A stretch of DNA of 64,000 bases from Catelliglobosispora koreensis DSM 44566. GTDB lineage: Bacteria; Actinomycetota; Actinomycetes; Mycobacteriales; Micromonosporaceae. Position 1 is the stretch's first letter. Every line of letters starts with the position of its first letter. Shown here one piece after another: positions 47,909 through 55,641 of this stretch. Both the position numbers and the translations under genes were made by a program. The notes beneath the pieces are model-generated. The model had not been told where the DNA came from and ran no database searches. It saw only the letters and a list, made by a program, of their open reading frames with translations. The stretch spans positions 310,001-374,000 of the forward strand of contig NZ_KB903291.1 of NCBI RefSeq assembly GCF_000379685.1, read 5' to 3'.

Positions 47909-48268
47909 TTACGCTGCCAGCTGGACAGTGTCGCGGCCGATAACGGTCGCGGCCACCCGAGCCTCTGCCTCAGCCGCTAGAGCGGCCTCACGGGCAAGGT
48001 CGTCCTTACGTGGCCGGCCCCGAGGACGCTTACGTGCCACGACGGCACCACGCTCGAAGATCTCGCCACCCCAGACGCCCCAGGGCTCTTCACGGTCAAG
48101 AGCACCTGCAAGGCACTCAACCCGAAGCGGGCAGTCCCCACAGAGGGACTTTGCGAGCTCCAGTTCGGCTGGAGCGTCGGCGAACCACAGGTCCGGGTCG
48201 AACTTACGACAGGGCAGTTCCGCACCCAGTTCGAGGCTTACACCTACTGGGTCCAATACCAGAGTCAT
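47909..48268 (-). CDS. whiB7: WhiB7-type iron-sulfur transcription factor
   Basis: From the ATG at 48268, with AGAGAGGTGACC upstream, the protein has 119 residues. The four iron-sulfur Cys are at 20, 43, 46 and 52 (ELPC, then SLCGDCPLRVEC), followed by GVWGGE. An AT-hook, RPRGRPRK, lies at 81-88, the feature that marks WhiB7 among WhiB proteins. WhiB7 works with the main sigma factor to activate intrinsic antibiotic-resistance genes. Its position beside the ABC1 kinase and uvrD2 is as in mycobacteria. A terminator and alternative hairpin in the leader indicate attenuation control. Confidence 0.95.
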   Translation of the reverse strand: MTLVLDPVGVSLELGAELPCRKFDPDLWFADAPAELELAKSLCGDCPLRVECLAGALDREEPWGVWGGEIFERGAVVARKRPRGRPRKDDLAREAALAAEAEARVAATVIGRDTVQLAA

Positions 48269-48343
48269 CTCCCGGTCACCTCTCTTTCGTTTCTCGATCT
48301 TGTGGATCGGTCTTCTGGTGCTGCCCGAATGGGGGTTCGGGCA

Positions 48344-48385
48344 AATAAGTAAGGCCGCGGATCCCGGTTTGCGGGTTCCGCGGCC
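48344..48385 (-). terminator. Intrinsic terminator in whiB7 leader (attenuator)
   Basis: On the minus strand GGCCGCGGA (48385-48377) pairs with TCCGCGGCC (48361-48353), with an inner CCC/GGG, followed by TTACTTATT. It stands about 85 bases before the whiB7 start. Part of its 5' arm (48383-48385) also pairs in an alternative helix. Confidence 0.75.
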
Positions 48386-48438
48386 TCGAAGGTGAGCCGG
48401 TGGTCTGGATCTAGTCCTAGACCGGCCTTCTTCGAGGC
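48383..48438 (-). promoter_or_regulatory. Antiterminator helix candidate in whiB7 leader
   Basis: On the minus strand GCCTCGAAG (48438-48430) is perfectly complementary to CTTCGAGGC (48391-48383). The second segment overlaps the beginning of the terminator's 5' arm, so the two helices compete. The first segment lies within the end of the upstream 84-codon frame, where a ribosome would cover it. Confidence 0.55.
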
Positions 48439-48671
48439 GGTTTTCCGCGGAATCCACCGAGCTTGTTGCTCGGACGGGTCTCAACGCCCATGTAGCCCCG
48501 CTTGACGCCAGACGCCAGAATTTGGGCCTGGTGCACCTGCGGCAGCTGAGCCACCACTGGCGTGGTGACGGCCGGAGAAGCCACGGCGAAGCGCGGATCC
48601 GGCGAAACAGTGCAAACGCCAGCGGCGGCGAATGCCGACACCGGCGTGTTGTTCTTCAACGTCATCTCCAT
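48417..48671 (-). CDS. 84-residue protein or long leader ORF before whiB7
   Basis: ATG 48671 (GGAGG nine bases upstream; second in-frame ATG 48665) opens an 84-residue frame ending 31 bases before the whiB7 terminator. It is rich in Ala, Pro, Val and Thr, with a basic C-terminus (GGFRGKPPRRRPV). No domain is recognised. It could be an independent small gene, or the translated leader through which ribosome stalling opens the attenuator. The strong ribosome-binding site supports that it is translated. Confidence 0.6.
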   Translation of the reverse strand: MEMTLKNNTPVSAFAAAGVCTVSPDPRFAVASPAVTTPVVAQLPQVHQAQILASGVKRGYMGVETRPSNKLGGFRGKPPRRRPV

Positions 48672-48770
48672 CGGACTCGCCTCCTTCCGGCGCTTTAGTA
48701 CGACCCCCAGCAAGGGTTCTTGCGGGTGTGACCAGAGGCTATGTCGGCCCCCGGCGAGAGCGCAAACGAA

Positions 48771-50897
48771 TTACGCCTCTGTTGCCAAATCTTTTTCAAG
48801 ATTTTTTTGCGCGGGTGTTTCATCGGCCCATTTTTCGACCGAATCCCCTGCTAGCAAGCCCCGCACCGCTTCACCATAGAGCTCAAGTTTCCGGCTGCCA
48901 ATTCCCGCAATGGCCAAAAGTCCGGCATTGTCAGATGGCCGCCGCTCCGCCAGAGCGGTCAGTGTCGCGTCAGTGAACACCACATAGGCCGGCACTTTCG
49001 CCGCCGTCGCGGTGCGCACACGCCACTCTCGCAGGCGCTCGAAGAGGTCTTCGTCCATAGTGGACGGACACGTGGCGCAGCGGCCCAGTTTGCGGTCTAT
49101 CCCAGCGAATAGTGTCGTGCCACACACTCGGCAGCTGACGATGACGGTCTTGCGACGGTCACTGCGCGCCTTGGGCGTTTGCTTGGACGGTGCAGACGGA
49201 TTGCTGTTGAGCGCCGGCAGGAAGCGGCACGGGCGGCGCGCTCTGCCGCCCGGCGAGCGGGCCTCCCCAAGGCTGAGCCACAGCCACTGGCGCGCCCGCG
49301 TGATGCCGACATAGAGCAAGCGCCGTTCCTCTTCGAGTGCCTCGAAGGAGCGGGCATAACTGGTCGGCAAGGTGCCTTCGGCTAGCCCGACCAAGAAGAC
49401 CGCGTCCCACTCCAGGCCCTTGGCCGAATGCAGGCTCGCCAGCGTGACCCCGGCCACGGTCGGCACGTGCTGCTGCTCGGCCCGCCGGGCGAGGTCGGCC
49501 ACGAAACCTTCCAGCGACGCGGGCTGGAACGCGGACGCGAGGCGCACCAGCGAAGCGAGCGCCTCCCAGCGTTCGCGAGCCGCACCACCGGGCGGTGGGC
49601 GCTCGGGTTGCCAGCCGAGCCCGCTCAGCACCGAGCTAACGGTGCCGGGCAAGTCCTCGTCTTCGTCGCCGGACTCGGCTCGCGTCGCCGCCCGCAGCGA
49701 AGCCATGGCTTGCCGGATCTCAGCCCGCTCGAAGAACCTTTCGCCGCCGCGCAACACATAAGGCACCCCAGCATCTGCCAAGGCTTCCTCGTACGTCTCG
49801 GACTGTGCGTTGGCACGAAACAAAATCGCGATCTCTTGCGCGGGCGTCCCGGAGGCGATCAGCTCGGCACAACGCCGGGCCACGGCAACAGCTTCGGTCA
49901 CCTCGTCGGGAAAGACGCGGATCTCGGGGTCGGGCCCAGGCGGCCGCTGCCCCACGAGATCGAGCCGCAGCCGCGACTCGGCGCCCCGCGCCTGCCCGAT
50001 CACGGCGTTGGCCAGCCCCACGATCTGTGGCGTGGAGCGGTAGTCGCGCACGAGCCGCACAACAGTGGCGTCTCTGTAGCGGCGAGCGAAGTCGACCAAA
50101 TAGGAGGAGGTGGCACCCGTGAACGAATAGATGGTCTGCGCCGCGTCACCAACGACGGTCAGATCACGGCGGCCGCCGAGCCAGGCATCGAGCAGCCGCT
50201 GCTGCAAAGGGTTGACGTCTTGGTATTCGTCGACGACCAAGTGGCGGTATTGCGCACGGATCTGCTCGGCGACGTCAGAGTGCTCTTCGATGCCCCAGCA
50301 CATCGCGCGCAGCAGATCCTCAAAGTCGATCACACCGGCTGACCGCTTGGCCTTCTCGTAGGCGACGTAGACCGCCACGACCTGCTCTGGATCGAGCGGG
50401 GTTTCCCGGTTGGCCTTGGCCGCGGCCACCACATATTCGCCGGGCTCTACTAAGGACGATTTGGCCCACTCGATCTCCGAGGCGAGGTCTCGCGCGATGG
50501 TGCGGTCAGCGCGGACGCTCGCCTTGGTGGCGGCGAGCATGATGAGCCGGGTCTTGCTCTCGACCAGCTCGGGCACATCGCGCCCACTGAGCAACCGCGG
50601 GCCGAAGAAGCGCAGCTGACGCAAAGCCGCCGCATGGAACGTGCGGGCCTGAACCCCATGCGCCTCAAGGGAACCGAGCCGCTCTCGCAATTGCGCGGCG
50701 GCCCGTGAAGTGAACGTCACCGCGAGCACATGACGGGCTTGCACCTGGCCGGTGACGACACGATGCGCGATGCGGTGCGTGATCGCCCGGGTCTTGCCCG
50801 TGCCCGCACCAGCAAGGATGCAGACAGGACCGGGCGCGGCGGTGACCGCCGCCGTTTGCTCCTCGTCTAGCCCTCGCAAGATTGAGCCGCCCATCAC
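48771..50897 (-). CDS. uvrD2: ATP-dependent DNA helicase UvrD2
   Basis: The 708-residue protein starts at GTG 50897 or ATG 50894. Superfamily 1 motifs are intact: Walker A GAGTGKT, DEYQDVNPLQ, and VRLVRDYRSTPQIV. Near the C-terminus lies a four-Cys zinc motif (CRVCGTTLF followed by CATC), then an HRDC domain (LAIAGIGSRKLELYG). The helicase-tetracysteine-HRDC order is that of mycobacterial UvrD2, an essential repair helicase there. It diverges from the mycoredoxin gene as in M. tuberculosis. Confidence 0.95.
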   Translation of the reverse strand: MMGGSILRGLDEEQTAAVTAAPGPVCILAGAGTGKTRAITHRIAHRVVTGQVQARHVLAVTFTSRAAAQLRERLGSLEAHGVQARTFHAAALRQLRFFGPRLLSGRDVPELVESKTRLIMLAATKASVRADRTIARDLASEIEWAKSSLVEPGEYVVAAAKANRETPLDPEQVVAVYVAYEKAKRSAGVIDFEDLLRAMCWGIEEHSDVAEQIRAQYRHLVVDEYQDVNPLQQRLLDAWLGGRRDLTVVGDAAQTIYSFTGATSSYLVDFARRYRDATVVRLVRDYRSTPQIVGLANAVIGQARGAESRLRLDLVGQRPPGPDPEIRVFPDEVTEAVAVARRCAELIASGTPAQEIAILFRANAQSETYEEALADAGVPYVLRGGERFFERAEIRQAMASLRAATRAESGDEDEDLPGTVSSVLSGLGWQPERPPPGGAARERWEALASLVRLASAFQPASLEGFVADLARRAEQQHVPTVAGVTLASLHSAKGLEWDAVFLVGLAEGTLPTSYARSFEALEEERRLLYVGITRARQWLWLSLGEARSPGGRARRPCRFLPALNSNPSAPSKQTPKARSDRRKTVIVSCRVCGTTLFAGIDRKLGRCATCPSTMDEDLFERLREWRVRTATAAKVPAYVVFTDATLTALAERRPSDNAGLLAIAGIGSRKLELYGEAVRGLLAGDSVEKWADETPAQKNLEKDLATEA

Positions 50898-50977
50898 AAA
50901 GCGACATCATTCCAGTAGCCACCGACGTTCACCGCAATAGAGTTACCGCGCGCCGTCCCGTAAAAGGAGCCACAAGC

Positions 50978-51208
50978 ATGCTGACCATGTATTCGACGAC
51001 CTGGTGTGGTTACTGTCACCGGCTTAAAAGCCAGTTTGACCGCGAAGGAATCGCTTACACGGTGGTCGACATCGAGCAGGATCTAGCCGCGGCTGAATAC
51101 GTCATGAGTGTCAACGGTGGCAACCAGACCGTCCCGACCGTCCGCTTCCCGGACGGTAGCGCGATGACGAACCCCAGCATCATCGACGTGAAGCAAAAGC
51201 TCAGCTAA
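50978..51208 (+). CDS. mrx1: Mycoredoxin (glutaredoxin-like)
   Basis: From the ATG at 50978, with AAAAGGAG upstream, the protein has 76 residues. The active site is WCGYC near residue 9, and the cis-Pro/dinucleotide region reads QTVPTVRFPDGS. This is mycoredoxin 1 in size and position (Rv3198A). It uses mycothiol to reduce mixed disulfides, including those on ArsC enzymes after arsenate reduction, so the core genome can serve the island's reductases. The end overlaps the opposite-strand gene by eight bases. Confidence 0.93.
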   Translation: MLTMYSTTWCGYCHRLKSQFDREGIAYTVVDIEQDLAAAEYVMSVNGGNQTVPTVRFPDGSAMTNPSIIDVKQKLS

Positions 51209-51533
51209 GCCACTTCGGGGCGTCAAGCCGGACGACTTTTACCCGCTGGCGCCCTGATCGCACCGCCCCCACAGACGCGAGAGCCCGGGCTAGCTGCAAC
51301 GCTGAATCGAGATTATCGGCTTCGGCGACTTGGCGGCGCTGCTCCGGGCTCGTGCTCTCATCGCGCAGAGGGGCGTCGTCCAAAAAGGACGCTGCGACCT
51401 CCTCCGGCGCAAACGGCCGGACCTCGGTCCGGACGATGAGAAAACGCATGAGCAACCCGCTTCGCATGAGGTGTTGAAGCCACTCTGGGTCACAGCACAC
51501 GGTGGAATCAAGAAAGTACCAACGAACGGACAA
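51201..51533 (-). CDS. Hypothetical protein
   Basis: The frame gives 110 residues from 51533; an internal ATG at 51449 (MRFLIVRTEVRPFAPEEV) starts the part that looks structured and would give 82 residues. The pattern is a strand (FLIVRTE), a charged helix-rich middle (SPEQRRQVAEADNLDSALQLARALASVG) and a final strand (RVKVVRL). No family is recognised. It is convergent with mrx1. The shorter form is more likely. Confidence 0.6.
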   Translation of the reverse strand: MSVRWYFLDSTVCCDPEWLQHLMRSGLLMRFLIVRTEVRPFAPEEVAASFLDDAPLRDESTSPEQRRQVAEADNLDSALQLARALASVGAVRSGRQRVKVVRLDAPKWLS

Positions 51534-51612
51534 CAGCCCCGCCTAAACGGGTGACTCAGCGTAATAGCAGTCCAATGATGCCGTAAGCGGTCGATTACTC
51601 ACGGTGCCAGAC

Positions 51613-51643
51613 TTGACGAAAGAGTTCTTTCGAAAGGTATGCT
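51613..51643 (+). promoter_or_regulatory. Promoter with CTTTCG operator, HTH-MFS operon
   Basis: TTGACG (51613-51618) and TATGCT (51638-51643) are 19 bases apart. CGAAAG-AGTT-CTTTCG (51617-51632) is a perfect inverted repeat, and CTTTCGAAAG (51627-51636) overlaps it, giving three half-sites between the boxes. Transcription would start near 51650, at GTG 51651. Autorepression by the encoded regulator is likely. Confidence 0.6.
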
Positions 51644-51650
51644 TCGACAT

Positions 51651-52223
51651 GTGACCGAGATTCCGACCCGGAAAGTGACTGACCCGCTCATGCTGCGGGC
51701 CATGGCTCACCCCGTGCGGCTAAAGCTGATCAACGCGTTGATCCTGCTCGGCCCGTCGACGGCGACCGAGCTCGGCGAGCATCTCGGCGAAACGCCCGCC
51801 AACTGCTCGTGGCACCTGCGGCAGCTGTCGAAATACGGGTTCATCGAAGAGGCGACCGAGCTTCCCGCACACGGGCGCAACCGGCCGTGGCGATGGGTGC
51901 CCAAGGGAACGCAATGGGGCAGCCCAGAAGACTCGGCAGAGATGGCGATCGCCGGGCGTGAAGTCTCCGACGCGATGCTCGCCTTCGAGCTGTCGGAGCG
52001 AAACGCTTGGGAGGAACGCAAATCCGCCGAGCCGCTGGATTGGCAGACCGCTCCGTTCACCAATCAGAGCATCGCCTGGCTGACCACCGAAGAGCTGCAG
52101 GCTATCGACGACACGATCCGTGCGCTTTACCTGGACAACGCGGAACGGCTGACCGACCCTTCCACCCGTCCCGAAGGCGCCCGGCCGGTTCGGCTCGTGG
52201 CGTGGGGTGTCCCGGCCCGCTGA
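51651..52223 (+). CDS. Winged-helix (HTH_20, ArsR-like) regulator
   Basis: GTG 51651 is preferred because an ATG at 51639 would lie in the predicted -10 box; this gives 190 residues. The N-terminal winged helix reads LMLRAMAHPVRLKLINALILLGPSTATELGEHLG, then NCSWHLRQLSKYGFIEE. The C-terminal 100 residues are a ligand-binding or dimer region without metal-type Cys pairs. It is followed 20 bp later by an MFS gene and likely represses it in response to a drug-like ligand. Confidence 0.85.
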   Translation: MTEIPTRKVTDPLMLRAMAHPVRLKLINALILLGPSTATELGEHLGETPANCSWHLRQLSKYGFIEEATELPAHGRNRPWRWVPKGTQWGSPEDSAEMAIAGREVSDAMLAFELSERNAWEERKSAEPLDWQTAPFTNQSIAWLTTEELQAIDDTIRALYLDNAERLTDPSTRPEGARPVRLVAWGVPAR

Positions 52224-52243
52224 CCCTCCAAAGGAGACTTCCG

Positions 52244-53485
52244 ATGCGCAAGGTGATGCGCCGCCCCGAATTTCGCTGGCTGTTCGCTGGCATGACCTTC
52301 AGCATGATCGCTGAATCCATTCTGCTGCTTGCCCTCGCGGTCTGGGTGAAGACGCTGACCGGCTCAGATGGCATGGCCGGCGCGACGATTTTCGCGGTCG
52401 TCGCTCCCATGACGCTCGCGCCGTTCGTCGGTTACTTCGTGGATCGCTTCCCGCGCAAGCCTTTCCTCGTCTCGGCGCTGCTCGCTTCCGCCGTTCTGCT
52501 CACTCCGCTATTTCTGGTACGCGAACGCGACGACGTCTGGATCGTCTATGCGGTCTCGGTCGGTTACGGACTTTCCTACATCTCGGTCAGCTCCGCGCTC
52601 AACGCGCTGATCAAAGAAACGATCCCGGAAGATCTGCTGGCCGAAGCCAACGGCGCCCTGCAAACGGTCCGTCAAGGGCTGCGGCTCATTGCCCCGTTAG
52701 TCGGTGCGACCCTTTACGTGGCGACAAAAGGCTGGGGCCTCGCGCTCGCCGGCATCGGCTGCTTCCTGCTGGCCGCTTTGGTTACTTCATTTTTGACGGT
52801 ACCCCGTAAGCCCGCCCCCACCATGGAAATGCACTGGCTGCGCGAGGTTGGTGCCGGGGTGAGCCACATCGTGCGCACGCCAGCGTTGCGCCGCATGACG
52901 ATCGGCGTTACCGCGGCTCTCATCATGTTCGGCATGAGTGAGTCCGCTTCTTTTGCGCTCGTGGACAAAGGCTTGCACCGGCCACCGGAGTTCCTTGCCT
53001 GGTTCCTTAGCCTGCAAGGCATTGGCGGCATCATTGGCGGACTGACCGCCGCCAAAGTCGTCGCCAAGATTGGCGAGATCGCGACCGCCGCATTGGGGCT
53101 AGCGCTCTTCCTGCCACTGACGGTCGCCGCGCTCTGGCCGCAGCTGTGGGTGTTGCTGGCGACGTCGCTGATCGCCGGGATCGGATTGCCCTACATCATC
53201 GTTGGCTTGATGACGCTCATGCAGCGCCTGACGCCACACGAGATTCTCGGCCGCGCCTCGTCGGCTATGGACGCGATGCTCAGCGGCCCCCAGGCGCTAT
53301 CGATCGGCCTGGGAGCCGTGCTGGTGGGGCTGGTGTCCTTCAAGACGTTGTTCGCCATCATGGCCGTCGTGGTTGGACTGTCCGCCCTCTACCTGTTTGC
53401 CGCTCGTGGGCTAAGCCCCCGCCGCCCAGCGGGTGACGAGGCGATAGGCGATGCTGCTGCGGTTCGGGAGCCGGAAGTCGTCTGA
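52244..53485 (+). CDS. MFS transporter
   Basis: The 413-residue protein starts at ATG 52244 with AAAGGAG upstream. Twelve hydrophobic segments are visible, with the loop GYFVDRFPRKPFLVSALL between segments 2 and 3, typical of MFS_3 drug exporters. Paired with a winged-helix regulator, it is likely an efflux pump. The pair is not part of the mycobacterial block, so it is a lineage-specific insertion. The last 75 bp overlap the 3' end of nudC on the other strand. Confidence 0.9.
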   Translation: MRKVMRRPEFRWLFAGMTFSMIAESILLLALAVWVKTLTGSDGMAGATIFAVVAPMTLAPFVGYFVDRFPRKPFLVSALLASAVLLTPLFLVRERDDVWIVYAVSVGYGLSYISVSSALNALIKETIPEDLLAEANGALQTVRQGLRLIAPLVGATLYVATKGWGLALAGIGCFLLAALVTSFLTVPRKPAPTMEMHWLREVGAGVSHIVRTPALRRMTIGVTAALIMFGMSESASFALVDKGLHRPPEFLAWFLSLQGIGGIIGGLTAAKVVAKIGEIATAALGLALFLPLTVAALWPQLWVLLATSLIAGIGLPYIIVGLMTLMQRLTPHEILGRASSAMDAMLSGPQALSIGLGAVLVGLVSFKTLFAIMAVVVGLSALYLFAARGLSPRRPAGDEAIGDAAAVREPEVV

Positions 53486-54337
53486 AACTCCCGCGATCAC
53501 CGCATTGACTTCGGCCCGGGTGAACCAGCGTGCGTCGGCCAGCTCGGCTGGATCGGCGACTACCGGTTCGGCCGGGTCGGCTAGTGCGGTGAACCCGAGC
53601 ATGAGCGAGCGGGGATAAGGATGCGGTTGACTGCCCACATAGGACACCTGGTGCACGTGCACTCCGGCTTCCTCAAGCACTTCCCGGGCGACAGCCGCTT
53701 CGGCCGTCTCCCCCGGCTCGATGAAGCCGGCGAGCGTGGAGTAGCGGCGGACGCCTTGACTGGGCGGCCACAGAGCTCCTGAGCCCATCAAGGCCTTGCC
53801 CTGCGGTCCGCTCACACCATCGTGGACGAGCATGATGACGGCCGGATCGGTGCGTGGGAAGTGCAACTCCCCGTTGGGTTCCCGGCGCACCCAGCCGCCT
53901 TGCTCCAGCACCGTGGGCTCACCGGTCATCGGCGAGAAGGTGTAATCCTTGTGCCATTGCACCAATCCGAGCGCCTGAGCGAACAGTTTCGCGTCACGCA
54001 CGTTCAGGTCGGCGCCGGTTTCCCAGAGGTGCTTAAGCTCGGCGCCAGGTGCGGATCGCGGCGTGCCCGCGACGGCGAAATAGGGCGTGCCCGCCTCATC
54101 GACGCCTAGGAAAAGGCGGTCTCCAGCGAGGTCTTCAGGCGTGCTCAGCACCAGGCAGTCATCGGCGACCATGGCCCGGCCATCGGGCGCGATCACCACG
54201 ACAAGGGCGCGTTCCCAAGCTTCTTCGAGCCATTGCGGGTCACCGCGCCGAAACGCCGCCCGGTCCAGCGGTGGATAGAGGGTGGTAGCGGCACCGGCCA
54301 GACCTCCCTGACCGGTGCCGGGGTGACCATTCGTCAT
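53411..54337 (-). CDS. nudC: NADH pyrophosphatase NudC
   Basis: The 308-residue protein has the Nudix box GFIEPGETAEAAVAREVLEEAG and the NudC array SQPHPYPRSLMLGF downstream. NudC cleaves NAD(H) to NMN(H) and AMP and removes NAD caps from RNA. The four-Cys zinc ribbon usual before the Nudix domain is missing: the segment reads YTFSPMTGEPTVLEQGG without Cys. Position matches Rv3199c. Start and stop overlap those of the M16 gene upstream by four bases, suggesting coupling. Confidence 0.92.
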   Translation of the reverse strand: MTNGHPGTGQGGLAGAATTLYPPLDRAAFRRGDPQWLEEAWERALVVVIAPDGRAMVADDCLVLSTPEDLAGDRLFLGVDEAGTPYFAVAGTPRSAPGAELKHLWETGADLNVRDAKLFAQALGLVQWHKDYTFSPMTGEPTVLEQGGWVRREPNGELHFPRTDPAVIMLVHDGVSGPQGKALMGSGALWPPSQGVRRYSTLAGFIEPGETAEAAVAREVLEEAGVHVHQVSYVGSQPHPYPRSLMLGFTALADPAEPVVADPAELADARWFTRAEVNAVIAGVSDDFRLPNRSSIAYRLVTRWAAGA

Positions 54338-55641
54338 GACGCGACCGGCAGGATCGCCGCCACTTCATCGCGGATCTTCGACGCGTCGCCGAGCACGACG
54401 ACGGCTCCACGAGCCGGGGCAAGGTGATCGCGTGCCACGCGCCGCACATCGTCGAGCGTCGCCGCCTGCAACCGCGCCGCATGCTCGGCCAGGTAGTTCA
54501 GCCGCAGCCCGAATCCGGCGTAGGTGCTCGCGAGGCCAGCCAGACCAGCTTGTGTGGACATTCCTAATTGGAGTGTCCCCAGCGCGTATTGGCGCGCCTG
54601 CTCCAGCTCGGCTTCAGCCGGCGGCAGCGAGGCGAGACGGCCCAGCTCGTAGAGCGTCTCGACGAGCGCGGGAGCGGTCACCTCGGTGGCCACTTCCGCT
54701 GACACCACGAGCGACGATCCGGCGACCGAGTGCTCGATGCTTGAGTGCGGGCCGTAGGTGTATCCCTTGTCCTCACGGATGTTTTCGACCCAGCGCGACG
54801 AGAAGTAGCCGCCGAACACGAGGTTAGCCAGCTGCAGCGCCGCGTGATCGGGGTCGGTCCGCCGCACGGCCGGCAGGGCTATCCGCAACGAGGACTGAAC
54901 CGCCCCCGGACGGTCCGCCAAAACCAGTGGCCCAGGCACCAGAGCAGGGGCGTCGGGCAGAACGAGCGGTGAGCCACCGCCATCCCAGGCGCCGAGGTGA
55001 CGTTCCGCTGCCGCCAACGCTTCCTCTGGGTCGAGGTCGCCCACGATCACCAGCGTGGCACCGGCCGCCTTGACCCGCTGCGCGTGCAGGTTGCGCAGGT
55101 CTTGCGGCGAGACCGCCCGAACCTCTTCCACTGACGGCGTTTGCACCGCATAGGGGTGCGTGCCATACATCCGCTTGAGCAGCGCCACCCGTGCCAGGTG
55201 CGACGGCTGGCTTAGCGCCACCTGGATCCGGTCGGCGAGGCGGTCGCGTTCCGTGTCGACCTCGTGGTCGGGATAGGACGCTTCGAACAGCACCTCGGCG
55301 AGCAGCTCCAGTAGCCGGTCCACCCCGGTCACCAGCGCGTTGCCGCTGACCAGCAGCCGGTCGGGGTCTGCCGCCGCGTTCAGACCGCCACCGACAGTCT
55401 GCAACTCAGCGGCTATCTCGACGGTGGACTTCTTACTAGTACCAGAAAGAAGTGTTTGGGATATAAGAGAACTCGGCGCCAATGGTGTTTCGGCGAACGG
55501 AACCCGGAGCCGGACTTCAGCCAGTGGCACCGAACGCCGCTGGATCGCGATGATCGTCAGCCCGTTGGGCAAAGTCACTTCGGCTTGCAACGGCAGCGTG
55601 AGCGGACGGTTCTCGTCCAGATCCGGAAGAGTCGTTGTCAT
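54334..55641 (-). CDS. M16 family peptidase-like protein, non-catalytic partner
   Basis: The 435-residue protein has the M16 fold (LPNGLTIIAIQRRSVPLAEVRLRV) but lacks HxxEH; the corresponding place reads LISQTLLSGTSKKS. It retains the C-terminal RxxY-type region (NIREDKGYTYGPHSSI), which completes the active site of the partner subunit in two-chain M16 enzymes. It overlaps the catalytic subunit gene by four bases and is expected to form a heterodimer with it. Confidence 0.93.
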   Translation of the reverse strand: MTTTLPDLDENRPLTLPLQAEVTLPNGLTIIAIQRRSVPLAEVRLRVPFAETPLAPSSLISQTLLSGTSKKSTVEIAAELQTVGGGLNAAADPDRLLVSGNALVTGVDRLLELLAEVLFEASYPDHEVDTERDRLADRIQVALSQPSHLARVALLKRMYGTHPYAVQTPSVEEVRAVSPQDLRNLHAQRVKAAGATLVIVGDLDPEEALAAAERHLGAWDGGGSPLVLPDAPALVPGPLVLADRPGAVQSSLRIALPAVRRTDPDHAALQLANLVFGGYFSSRWVENIREDKGYTYGPHSSIEHSVAGSSLVVSAEVATEVTAPALVETLYELGRLASLPPAEAELEQARQYALGTLQLGMSTQAGLAGLASTYAGFGLRLNYLAEHAARLQAATLDDVRRVARDHLAPARGAVVVLGDASKIRDEVAAILPVAS

